Source: JAJTFW01 sp031411335 (lineage in GTDB: Bacteria > Bacteroidota > Bacteroidia > AKYH767-A > OLB10). Taken from it: DNA of 24,929 nt. Positions 14,805 through 23,400 of the stretch are shown one piece after another. Each line of letters begins with the position of its first letter. The first letter of the stretch is position 1. Where the stretch lies: NCBI GenBank assembly GCA_031411335.1, contig JANOAX010000279.1, positions 1 through 24,929 on the forward strand, read 5' to 3'. The notes under the pieces are model-generated. The model made no database searches. It saw only the letters and a program-made list of their open reading frames with translations, and had not been told where the DNA came from. Position numbers and translations under genes: made by a program.

Positions 14805-15697
14805 TAAGCCAACAAATACAGTATATACTCAGCAAAAAAGAACCACCAAAAACGCTTATAAAATTTTTTGATGGATTGAAGTTCGCCTAGTCGAATAGAA
14901 AAGGCATTGATGATGAAAAACGCAAATAAAACAATGTGGCCTTTAAAGAGGACTTCGGTTCTGAAAGATGGATTTTCGGAGCTTGAAAAATCTTCATACT
15001 TCATGTAGATGGTAAATAAATAAGCTAGACCTACCAATAAATTACCAATGATCAATGTTGCTTTGGGTGAATAGCTCAGGGCAAAGGTTTTAATTTTGAA
15101 TTCAGCATCACCTTTCATATCTGCTAAATCTTTGAACCAGGATATGACTACGCTGAATGCGATGATGAACAGCGAAAGAATTTTTACATTCTCTGGAATC
15201 TCAAGCGTTTTATTGACGAGATAATTAAACACAAGGAATCCGCCTAAATTAAGAAGAACACCACGCACCGTTGCTATGGACAATGCAGCGGTAAGATGAT
15301 GTTTCTTCAGGTAAAAAGGAGGCATGGAATAAGCCCATCCTATTGAAGTAGCCAAAACAATAATGGCAAAGAGATATGGGGAAACGTATAAAGCCAATCC
15401 CAGACTAATAAATAGTGCAGCAATCACTATGGTCTTTGCATGCTCCACACTCAAATCGCCCGATGGAATGGGCAAATAGGGCTTATTAATCTTATCAATA
15501 TTTACATCAGCTATTTGATTGATACCAACAATGAAAATATTGCAAGTAATTCCAATGCACAACGCCATCAGCAAATAAGAAAGGAAGAGTGAATCTTGAT
15601 TCTCGCAAACGATACAATACAAAGTGAAGATGCCGATCACACTTCCAATGATGGTATGAGGTCGACTAAAGTTCCACAGTGTCAAGATCGATTTCAT
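14786..15697 (-). CDS. UbiA-family prenyltransferase, homogentisate-prenyltransferase-like
   Basis: A protein of 303 residues with about 8-9 hydrophobic membrane segments. Both Asp-rich UbiA motifs are intact: NQIADVNIDKINKP (60-73) and KDLADMKGD (189-197), which bind the prenyl diphosphate through Mg2+. The loop WAYSMPPFYLKK (121-132) is also typical. INKPYLP followed by a D/G-rich turn, and KDxxDxxGD, are closer to homogentisate phytyl/solanesyl transferases than to MenA or UbiA itself, although many Bacteroidota members are annotated as geranylgeranylglycerol-phosphate synthases. The aromatic or polyol acceptor is therefore unknown. Its ATG overlaps the stop of the methyltransferase gene (ATGA), so the two are co-translated, and the product may be methylated by that partner. 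The last four residues lie in a tandem repeat. Confidence 0.85.
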   Translation of the reverse strand: MKSILTLWNFSRPHTIIGSVIGIFTLYCIVCENQDSLFLSYLLMALCIGITCNIFIVGINQIADVNIDKINKPYLPIPSGDLSVEHAKTIVIAALFISLGLALYVSPYLFAIIVLATSIGWAYSMPPFYLKKHHLTAALSIATVRGVLLNLGGFLVFNYLVNKTLEIPENVKILSLFIIAFSVVISWFKDLADMKGDAEFKIKTFALSYSPKATLIIGNLLVGLAYLFTIYMKYEDFSSSENPSFRTEVLFKGHIVLFAFFIINAFSIRLGELQSIKKFYKRFWWFFFAEYILYLLAYVASSY

Positions 15698-16413
15698 TTC
15701 TCTACTCCCATTTGAATGACGATAATAGAACTGAGTCCACTTTCAAGTCTAAATACTTTTACGGGGAGATCATTCTCAGAAAACAACTTTTGGTATTGTT
15801 TGATTGATCTTGACTTCATTACCGACACTAATCCATCAAAGGTGATGGTAATTAGATTGATGGGAATTACATAGGTAAAAAACAAACGAGAGTAAGAGAA
15901 AGGCTTTACAAATGGAGTGAACAGCAGACTACCAAAAAGTGTGATAAAAAGCACTTTCAAAAAACAAAGTATAGTGGGTTCAAGAATCTCCACAAAAAAA
16001 GCGACCGAACCACTTTGTTGAATGCGTTGTGAAATTTTCAATTTGTCTTCATCACTAAAATGATGAAAAGAATTAAACATCGTATAACAAGTTCCGCCCT
16101 TAAACTCTACATCCAAAACATCTTCTTTTCGTATCTCATTGAAAATTTTACGGGCTCCATTATTCAATGCACTAGGGAATTTATCACTTAGCGAAAGACC
16201 ACTAAAACAATTGCTTTTATAAAAAATACTGATGGCAGGTTCGCCACTTCCAGAGCAAAGATCCTTCAACGGTAAAGTTGGTAACTGCAGTTTATTTAGG
16301 TAGTCTACAAAAACATCATATACATCAAAAACAACAACAATATATCCAATGAACTCTGTTTGAAAATTTCTTAAAACAGAAGGAAACCATTTGTAATCTT
16401 CAAGTTCTTTCAA
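15694..16413 (-). CDS. Class I SAM-dependent methyltransferase with membrane-associated C-terminal half
   Basis: A protein of 239 residues. SAM-binding motif I is LKDLCSGSGEPAISIF (49-64, with D51 and the GSGE turn); CYTMFNSFHHFSDEDK is the post-motif strand and loop. Residues about 145-205 hold strongly hydrophobic stretches (ILCFLKVLFITLFGSLLFTPFV and LFFTYVIPINLITITF), which is not usual for a soluble methyltransferase and suggests attachment to the membrane. A lipid or prenylated aromatic substrate would fit, given the overlapping prenyltransferase gene. The start is TTG at 16413: an in-frame TAG lies just upstream and no ATG occurs in frame before motif I. Actual substrate is not readable. 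Confidence 0.75.
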   Translation of the reverse strand: MKELEDYKWFPSVLRNFQTEFIGYIVVVFDVYDVFVDYLNKLQLPTLPLKDLCSGSGEPAISIFYKSNCFSGLSLSDKFPSALNNGARKIFNEIRKEDVLDVEFKGGTCYTMFNSFHHFSDEDKLKISQRIQQSGSVAFFVEILEPTILCFLKVLFITLFGSLLFTPFVKPFSYSRLFFTYVIPINLITITFDGLVSVMKSRSIKQYQKLFSENDLPVKVFRLESGLSSIIVIQMGVEK

Positions 16414-16531
16414 TGGCTATAACATATTGACAAATGAATAATACAATTCACAATTGATTTCATAAAACTAATCCTCGCTAGCATGAATTTTATGGGATTC
16501 AAAAATACCAATTTTTCACATTATCTGCAAT

Positions 16532-17089
16532 TTAATCTCGTAATACTTTCATGGCTTTACTCCATGTCACTACTTGATCCAACATTGTATTTAGAACTTC
16601 CTTATGTTTTGGATCTGGTTTGAACTCTGTATAGTTTACAAAATCGGTATCTAGTGAAAACATCACCTGATCACGTACATCTGCAATCATAAGTTCGCCC
16701 ATAACTACTCGCAGTTGCTCTACGGCTCTCGCCCCTCCTACACTACCATAACTTACAAAGCCAGCCACTTTATTATTCCATTCCTTGAATAAAAAATCAA
16801 TGGCATTCTTAAGTGCTCCTGGAATACTATGATTGTACTCTGGAGTTACGAAAATATAGGCATCGAAAGTATTAATTTTTTCGGCCCACCTTTTAGTATG
16901 TTCCTTTGAATATTTTCCTTGCGAGGCGGGTATTGCTTCGTCTAAAAGGGGAAGGTTATATTCCTTCACATCGACTAGTTCAAAAGTTGCATCAGTTTTT
17001 TTGCTTGCAATTTCAAGTACCCATTTAGCAACAGCTTCTCCATTTCGATTTGGGCGAGTACTTCCCAATATAATTGCAATGTTATTCAT
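16532..17089 (-). CDS. NAD(P)H-dependent FMN reductase (flavodoxin-like)
   Basis: A protein of 185 residues, standard length for the NADPH-dependent FMN reductase family (chromate/azo/quinone reductase-like). The FMN phosphate loop is ILGSTRPNRNGE (7-18), followed by VDVKEYNLPLLDEAIP (39-54) and the flavin-binding TPEYNHSIPGALKNAID (82-98). GFVSYGSVGGARAVEQLR covers the second flavin contact. It reduces FMN or quinone-like acceptors in the cytoplasm; the physiological acceptor is not known. It is separated from the methyltransferase by 118 bases and is probably its own unit. If the neighbouring prenyltransferase makes a quinone, a reductase next door would fit, but this is only association. 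Confidence 0.9.
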   Translation of the reverse strand: MNNIAIILGSTRPNRNGEAVAKWVLEIASKKTDATFELVDVKEYNLPLLDEAIPASQGKYSKEHTKRWAEKINTFDAYIFVTPEYNHSIPGALKNAIDFLFKEWNNKVAGFVSYGSVGGARAVEQLRVVMGELMIADVRDQVMFSLDTDFVNYTEFKPDPKHKEVLNTMLDQVVTWSKAMKVLRD

Positions 17090-17766
17090 ACGAATTCTAC
17101 TTCAAATATTTCTATCCATTCTTCCTAAACTTCCTTGGCTTAGGTTTCAATTTGAACATTATTTTATTTAGCAAAGTCTTTAAGCGATTAACAGGTTACA
17201 GGCTCGCCTACCATTTCGTTGGTTATGAAAAGAAGATTGGAAAATTTTCATATTCCCGATGCCTATTAGGCCAATCTAACAAATCACTTAAGACTCTACT
17301 AAATAAATAATATCAAAATTTCATTTATTATTTAAAACAAAGATGAGCCTGATCAATTGAAATAATGTTACACAACATTTGAAAAAAGTTACAAAATTCA
17401 CAGTTTAATAAACATACTAAATGCATTTAATCGAAACAAAAAAAACAAGGAGTATTATTCAATTCTATCTACTAAATAGTTAAGATACATTGACCTTCAA
17501 AGAATTTAAATTTCTATTTATAATACAATAGGAATTACAAACTATGAAAGCAATAATTACCTATGAGAAAAGTGCAAAGACACAAAAATTAAAATAGTCA
17601 GGAAGAACTGTTAAACTTCGCAATTCATTGTGACAAAAACGCAGCTTTGATTCTTAATTTATATAAAAAAAGGTGATTATTTATAAAATATCAAGTTTCA
17701 AAGCCACGAAATATTTGTTTTACTACAGTTTGATAAAATAAATATAACTTATAATTAAAATAAATA
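17090..17766. other. 677-base gene-poor stretch
   Basis: Strongly AT-rich with no supported gene. A 78-codon plus-strand frame at 17074-17310 has no recognisable domain and overlaps the FMN reductase start on the other strand, so I do not call it. A 17-codon frame beginning MKAIITYEK at 17544-17597 looks like the N-terminus of a zinc alcohol dehydrogenase but stops at once; a remnant is possible and cannot be shown. The stretch 17190-17300 is visibly richer in G and C than its flanks and may be a decayed gene. Confidence 0.5.
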
Positions 17767-18087
17767 CTATAATAAAATGATAAGAAGTAAAACAATAACG
17801 ATAATCGCTCCTACAGAAAGATAGACTCCATCATGATTATCACCCAATTGTTTCTTTACCGATCTCACTTCATTGCGAAGCTCTTTCTTTTCCACGCGGC
17901 TCATCGCCGACATATCCATTGCTTTGATTTCATCTAGTCGTGCTAGCAGCTCCTTGGAATTGGAAGAGTCAATTGTCTGGACAAGAGTCAATGAGTCGGT
18001 GACTTTTCCTCCATCTCCTAATAAAGTTGTAGGAAGAAACGTGAATGTATTGACTACAATCAGTAAACTCAATGTTAATTTTTTCAT
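17767..18087 (-). CDS. Small exported/membrane protein with C-terminal helix, uncharacterised
   Basis: A protein of 106 residues. It has a signal-peptide-like N-terminus (KK, then LTLSLLIVVNTFTFLP, 3-19), a polar helical middle (SKELLARLDEIKAMDMSAMSRVEKKELRNEVRSVKKQL, about 44-81) and a membrane helix at the very end (about 89-106, YLSVGAIIVIVLLLIILL) with no tail after it. This arrangement (IKAMD, then SRVEKKELR, then GVYLSVGAI) is a recurrent small Bacteroidota protein of unknown function. I take the ATG at 18087, directly before the Lys-Lys signal start. An open frame continues upstream through the leader repeat to 18162, but the leader differences from its twin are not silent, so coding there is doubtful. 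The gene shares its 104-base leader with the gene at 18370-18711. Confidence 0.75.
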   Translation of the reverse strand: MKKLTLSLLIVVNTFTFLPTTLLGDGGKVTDSLTLVQTIDSSNSKELLARLDEIKAMDMSAMSRVEKKELRNEVRSVKKQLGDNHDGVYLSVGAIIVIVLLLIILL

Positions 18088-18088
18088 T

Positions 18089-18192
18089 GTTTTAAGATTT
18101 TTTAAGATGAGGTTTTTCAATAAACAAAGTTGAATCATTAAAATCAGAAAATCCTTACACAATTTTAGAAAACAATTACATAATACTCACAT
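18089..18192 (-). promoter_or_regulatory. Leader/promoter repeat, copy A
   Basis: 104 bases, 95 of which are identical without gaps to 18662-18765 (constant offset 573). It ends one base from the start codon of the small membrane protein gene. Read toward the gene it begins ATGTGAGTATTATGTAA, contains AATTGTGTAAGGATTTTCTG and ends in CTTAAAAC. The far end (15 bases) and the middle (18124-18166) are unchanged or nearly so; differences cluster between them, the pattern of two protein contact sites or a -35/-10 pair separated by a free spacer. No TAnnTTTG box is conserved, so an alternative sigma factor is a reasonable guess. Confidence 0.7.
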
Positions 18193-18369
18193 TTACTGTA
18201 CCTGTGTATTAATTTAATAAAATTACATACATGAAAAACAAGATACTTTACATTCATCAAAAATTCAACAATTAAGAAAGTTAATTATGCTATACAGTGC
18301 TAAATTCTAAAGCCTTTCAAATGTCAATGTAGTTAGCTTAAAAATAATCTTTGCCACTTTACTGAAAAG

Positions 18370-18711
18370 TTAACGCCAATATCCATTTGACCAATAATGC
18401 CCTCGTTGGTTTCTTCTCCACTTCCCTGGAATAAATGTACGACCCTGCCTCGGTACCATCCAATACCCTTCACGATAAACATATGAATTGGATCGACGAT
18501 TCCACATCCAATCACCATTCACCCATACATGAGCAACTCCAGGCCTGACAGGTCTTTCAACTACAGTATAAGTAGGCTCTGTTGCAACGTACTCTGTTGC
18601 ACAAGCACCAAATAATAATGTCATAGCTGACAAAACAAAAGGAATTAATAATTTTTTATTTGTTTTAAGATTATTTATGATGAGGTTTTTCAATAAACGA
18701 AGTTGAATCAT
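18370..18711 (-). CDS. Small lipoprotein with WxxGxW/YXWGXW repeats
   Basis: About 113 residues from the ATG at 18711. A hydrophobic core and lipobox LFGAC (Cys 37) mark it as a lipoprotein. The mature part has four imperfect WxxGxW-type units: WVNGDW, YREGYW, FIPGKW and WSNGYW, ending in YWR. Proteins with these repeats are common in Bacteroidota and Proteobacteria; their function is not established, though the exposed Trp/Tyr suggest surface or envelope interactions. The start is uncertain: at the position where the related leader has ATG (18087) this copy has AAT, so initiation must be upstream, at ATG 18711, ATG 18741 or TTG 18693. All give a longer n-region than usual. A start-codon mutation is possible. 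The 5' part lies within leader repeat B. Confidence 0.7.
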   Translation of the reverse strand: MIQLRLLKNLIINNLKTNKKLLIPFVLSAMTLLFGACATEYVATEPTYTVVERPVRPGVAHVWVNGDWMWNRRSNSYVYREGYWMVPRQGRTFIPGKWRRNQRGHYWSNGYWR

Positions 18712-18765
18712 TAAAATCAGAAAATCCTTACACAATTTCATCTAAAATTTACATAATACTCACAT
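18662..18765 (-). promoter_or_regulatory. Leader/promoter repeat, copy B
   Basis: The second copy of the 104-base leader, 91% identical to copy A without gaps. Nine differences: two near the gene end, one in the middle, six in the block 18739-18748. The distal ATGTGAGTATTATGTAA stretch and the central 38 bases (18700-18737) are unchanged. It precedes the WxxGxW lipoprotein gene, whose protein is otherwise unlike the product behind copy A. Confidence 0.7.
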
Positions 18766-18908
18766 CCAGTCTGCTATCAAAGTATTCGATTTTACCCTTC
18801 AGATCATCATTTTCACCCAATTAAGGGCTGGTTCTATCTAATTCCAATTTGTAAAAGCTGCTGATTAGGGTAATTTCCTATTTCATAAAACACAAAAAAT
18901 ATTATAAA

Positions 18909-20249
18909 ATGATTAAACCCTTCAAATTATTATTAGGATGTACTTTACTTGCTACAACATTTAGTTCTTGCAAAAAAGAAGAAGATCAAACACCATCTAC
19001 CGTAAGTCCAGAAGCAAGCATTTATTCTGCAGATGTTGCAACGCAATGGAATCAACTTGAAACCAAATTAATTAAAACAACAAACGGATTTGCACCTCCA
19101 GTAGCAGCGAGAGCATTAGGATATGCAAATCTTGCAGCTTATGAAGCTATTTCACCAGGCATAGCAGGAAAAAGAAGTATAGATGAAGTAATGAACTACT
19201 CGTATACCTTACCCTATGCAAGTTCTTCAAAAAAATACAATTGGGCGTTGGTTTCGAATGCAGCATACTTTCAAAGTATAAAAACGCTGTTTCCAACAAC
19301 AAATAACGATAACATCGCTCGCATTGATTCGCTTTATTTGGCATTACGATCAAGCCTTGGAGTTAATGAATCTGACGATGTTATTAATCGTTCAGAAAGT
19401 TATGGCGCCGAAGTGGCTGATGCAATTATAATTTGGAGCAGCAGTGATAATGGATATCAAGCGTACAATAATTTATTTCCTACATCATATACAGCACCAA
19501 GCGGATTAGGGATGTGGGAGCCGACTCCTCCTGCGTTTCAATCTATCCCCTTGTTACCCTATTGGGGAAATAACCGTCCATTCCTAGCGACCAATGTAAG
19601 TAGTGCCTGTATGCCTCCCGCTCCGTTGCCGTACTCTACAGAAGCTACTTCTCTCTTTTACCAAGAAGGAATGGAAGTGTATACCATTTCTCAAAACTTA
19701 ACACAAGATCAACGTGAGATTGCTTTGTTTTGGGCTGATGGATCTAACACTTACACACCGCCAGGACATTTAATGAATATCACTACACAACTGATCAAAG
19801 AAGATAACCTGAAACTTGATAAAGCCGCGGAAATTTATTTGCGAATGGGTTTGGCCGTAAACGATGCATTCATTGCTTGCTGGAAAGCGAAATACAATCA
19901 TAGCTTACTTCGTCCTGTAACTTACATCCAGCAAAATATTGATGCTTCTTGGACCCCTTTAATAACAACTCCACCCTTTCCAGAATATACGAGCGGTCAC
20001 AGTTCGGTATCAGGTGCCTCCAGCGAAGTGCTTACTTCCTTCTTTGGTTCTAACCGATTCTTTACTGATAACACCAATGCAGAATATGGTCTACCTTCAA
20101 GGAGCTTTAATAGCTTCTATCAAGCAGCAGAAGAAGCTGCAAGTTCACGTTTATACGGAGGAATTCACTACAGAAGCGGGAACGAAAAAGGAGTTACTTG
20201 TGGAAAACAAATTGGAAGAAATATTGTAGCGATTAACTTGAACAAATAA
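18909..20249 (+). CDS. PAP2-family lipoprotein, vanadium-haloperoxidase-like
   Basis: A protein of 446 residues. The N-terminus is a lipoprotein signal with Cys 21 in TTFSSC. The C-terminal third has the acid-phosphatase/vanadium haloperoxidase triad of motifs: K328-x6-R335-P (KYNHSLLRP), SGH 362-364 in PEYTSGHSS, and SR-x5-H at 413-420 (SRLYGGIH). His 420 would bind vanadate or form the phospho-enzyme, and His 364 would be the acid-base. The residue four after His 420, Asp in the classical SRx5Hx3D motif, is Gly 424 here. The length and the helical N-terminal half fit the bacterial haloperoxidase-like group better than small PAP2 phosphatases. Whether it oxidises halides or hydrolyses phosphate cannot be decided. 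It faces the periplasm or cell surface as a lipoprotein and stands alone, divergent from the small lipoprotein gene, ending at a strong terminator. Confidence 0.86.
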   Translation: MIKPFKLLLGCTLLATTFSSCKKEEDQTPSTVSPEASIYSADVATQWNQLETKLIKTTNGFAPPVAARALGYANLAAYEAISPGIAGKRSIDEVMNYSYTLPYASSSKKYNWALVSNAAYFQSIKTLFPTTNNDNIARIDSLYLALRSSLGVNESDDVINRSESYGAEVADAIIIWSSSDNGYQAYNNLFPTSYTAPSGLGMWEPTPPAFQSIPLLPYWGNNRPFLATNVSSACMPPAPLPYSTEATSLFYQEGMEVYTISQNLTQDQREIALFWADGSNTYTPPGHLMNITTQLIKEDNLKLDKAAEIYLRMGLAVNDAFIACWKAKYNHSLLRPVTYIQQNIDASWTPLITTPPFPEYTSGHSSVSGASSEVLTSFFGSNRFFTDNTNAEYGLPSRSFNSFYQAAEEAASSRLYGGIHYRSGNEKGVTCGKQIGRNIVAINLNK

Positions 20250-20278
20250 AATAGCAGATTCAACTCTTTATGAAAAAG

Positions 20279-20317
20279 AAAACGATGATTTATCTATTAA
20301 GATAAATCATCGTTTTT
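20279..20317. terminator. Strong bidirectional intrinsic terminator
   Basis: A perfect 16-base-pair stem (20279-20294 with 20301-20316) and a 6-base loop TATTAA, flanked by A-rich sequence on the left and T-rich on the right. It serves the plus-strand haloperoxidase-like gene ending at 20249 and can also stop the converging minus-strand peptidase gene ending at 20442. Confidence 0.88.
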
Positions 20318-20441
20318 GTATTTCAATCAACTTCAACAAATATATTAAAATTGAACTAAATCCATTGTAGTTTGTAAATGAATTTAAATTTACACATCTT
20401 TAATTCATCAGCAAATACATTTACTTTGTGATATAAAAATT

Positions 20442-23400
20442 TTAATTCACATTCACTTTCACGCTCTTGTTTATCGAGGCGTTGGATAGATTCAAAATAT
20501 ACATACCCGAAGCTAGACCTTGTACGTCTACAGAAAACACATCGTTAGTACTAAAATTTTGTTGTTGAACTCCTGCTTTAACTTCTCTACCTGAAAGATC
20601 TTGCAAACGCCATGAAATGGATTGTGCATTGGTTTCTTTAACTGAAACATTTATATAATTAGCAGCAGGATTGGGCCAAACTGCAATTCCATTTTGACGA
20701 GTTACTTGTGCTATACCTGTTACTTGGGTACCAAATGGCAAACGAATATTATCTAACCAAGCTTGATCCGTACCAGAACTGAAATCAGAATCCTTATCGT
20801 AGCTCCACTTCAAAGTATGAGACCCTGATGTGATTGGAAATCCTGCATACAACCATGAAGTAATTCCACTCCATGCTCCCAATTCATTTCCATCTTCTGA
20901 ATAGCGCAAATAATCCCAATCCTGCTCACTTGACATTTTATACCAGAACGTAACAGAATCGTCGGCCATAACCGTAATACTTAAAATTAACTCACTGCTT
21001 TCGCTATCATCAATATCGTCATTGGTTGCACAGTAATTTCCATCAAAAGGCAAATTGGTACTGATGATCCATGGTTGATTTCCTCCCATGGCCCAACTGA
21101 ATTTATTGAAATTATTGGTTTCAAAATCTTCTAAAATCAATCCTGCGCTTCCCATATAAAGTTTATTGGCTAAGTAACCTCCAGAACTAAGATCCAACGT
21201 TAAATCATAATTCGTTCCAATAGCTACATTACTTAGCATACCAACGGTAAAACTTGCATCAACATAATTCTGTTTTTGAAGAAGACCAACATTAAAAGTA
21301 GGAACACTAATATTAATAAACGAACTAATCGTACTCAGCACTGCTGATGAAAGTGGTGCATCACTATGTCCATTATTCAAACAACGAATAATAACAGTAG
21401 CTGTTTCACCGGGCTCTAACATTCCATCTCCATCACCGACTACCGTATCATCTATCGTCAATATTCCTCCTGCTAAATCAGGAGCATTGACTAATTGTGT
21501 AAAGGATGAGGACCAAGTATTTCCTAATCCATCACTCAACACCACCACAAATTGAACAATATGTTGATCAGGAATATTATTGGCAACTGTATATTGAAAT
21601 GCATTAGTTACAGAAATGGAACCTCCAGAAACAACATTTCCAACTAAGGCTGTTGCATTGACAATGGTAATGTACGGATCAATCGTGGTCAATGTAGCCG
21701 TTACATTATTTGCATCAGCGATACCTACATTTTCTACATCCAAATCCATGTTGATGGTTTCATTAAAATCAACCAATCCGTCGTTGTTTCCCAAATTATC
21801 ATGAACAGTGCTGCTCTGATAAATTACATAAGGACCCGATGCAGGAATAACCAAAACTTGACCCATGTATGGAATCTGATTAAATCCAGTAACTGTCACA
21901 AAGATGGTATCAGGAGATGTAACAGCAGGGAAACTAATTTGTGCAGATCCGCCATTCGCTAATCCAGTTCCTAAGACTTGACCATTCATAGACAGAGCGA
22001 CTAAACCACCATTAAAATTACAATTTACATTGAGAGAAGCTAAACCCATTGGCATACTTCCGGCATGGCTTACCGTCATTACTTGTGGTGTTGCTGTTCG
22101 TACATTTAATGTTGGGTCGCCGAAAATATGCCAAGTATCTGTCATTTCATCTCCGGCTGCACCATAATTATCATTCATTTGCATACATCCAGCTACAGAA
22201 AGTCCAGCGAAAGTATATTTCATATTATTCGAATAACTCTGCACTAAAATATCCACCATCTCATCTTGTGCATCCATAGGAGGATTCCAACTTTGGTTGA
22301 TAGATGACATAAACGTACCAATGGCTCCTGTAGGTTGCCCATTGTACTGTGCTCGCATAAATTTTTCAGCGAAACAAGGACCACTTGTCATATCAAACTG
22401 ACCATTCACACAAGCCACCGCCCAAATAAAAGGAAGCATATTCTCATTCGTCATATTCGCAACATCGTTATTTGATAGCCCTGTAGTTGAACATGCTGTA
22501 CTACTTCCATGACCAGTATAAGTCATTAAACCAATACCACTTTGAAACAAATTAAACAGATCAATATTAGTTGGATCGCCAGGCGCATCACTAGTTCCGG
22601 GATGTGTTCCATCATATAATTCAGAAACATTTCCATAGGTAAAACCAATTAAATCACTGCGCATATTAACAGCATGTTCCCAATCCATCTCTCCGTCGTC
22701 GCCGGGACCTTGGTCACTACCAATAACAACACCTTGATTATACCATGTACCTGCAGGATTCGGATTCATTTCATAATTCAAAATGCGATCCACTTGCGTT
22801 TGCAATTCAGGATCAGTTTCAGCTGACAATCGACCAATCATTACCTCGGGATACGAATCGCTACCGAGCACATAACCCATGCTGGGATCGGAAGGTCCAC
22901 CTTGAGCATATAGACAAGGAAGCTGAGGAGCATCTCCCACTAAAAGCACATAGGCGATACCGTTATTGCTGAATTTATTGGCAATAAATGCTTGAATATT
23001 TGTTGCAGTTCCACCGGCTGTTAATACATCCACTACTTCCACTTCAATACCTTTGCGAATTTTCCAATCCACTAAAGGCTGTATAATTGAAAGCCATGTA
23101 TCGGGGCAAATCACTAACATTTTACCAGTTTCAGTTAACGGTACATATGTTACCGAAGGGAAATTATCGAAATGATTTTTATAAAGGGAAGCAAAATTAG
23201 CATCCAGCTTTGAAATCGGTTGTGCGCGTACTAATTCATTGGTACCAATTCGACTCGGAGCGTGATTAAGTTGGACTGTTATTTCTGTATAAACACGTAG
23301 CACTTTTGAAATAGGATTGTACTGGAATGGCTGAAATAAGATAGTTTGTCCGCGATAATCTCTAAAAATATGTGGAATTCTTGAAGCCATTATATCGGAT

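Noticed and set aside
17074..17310. 78-codon plus-strand frame after the FMN reductase start
   Set aside because: No domain, unusual composition rich in F, Y and L, overlaps the opposite gene's start, and no promoter was found.
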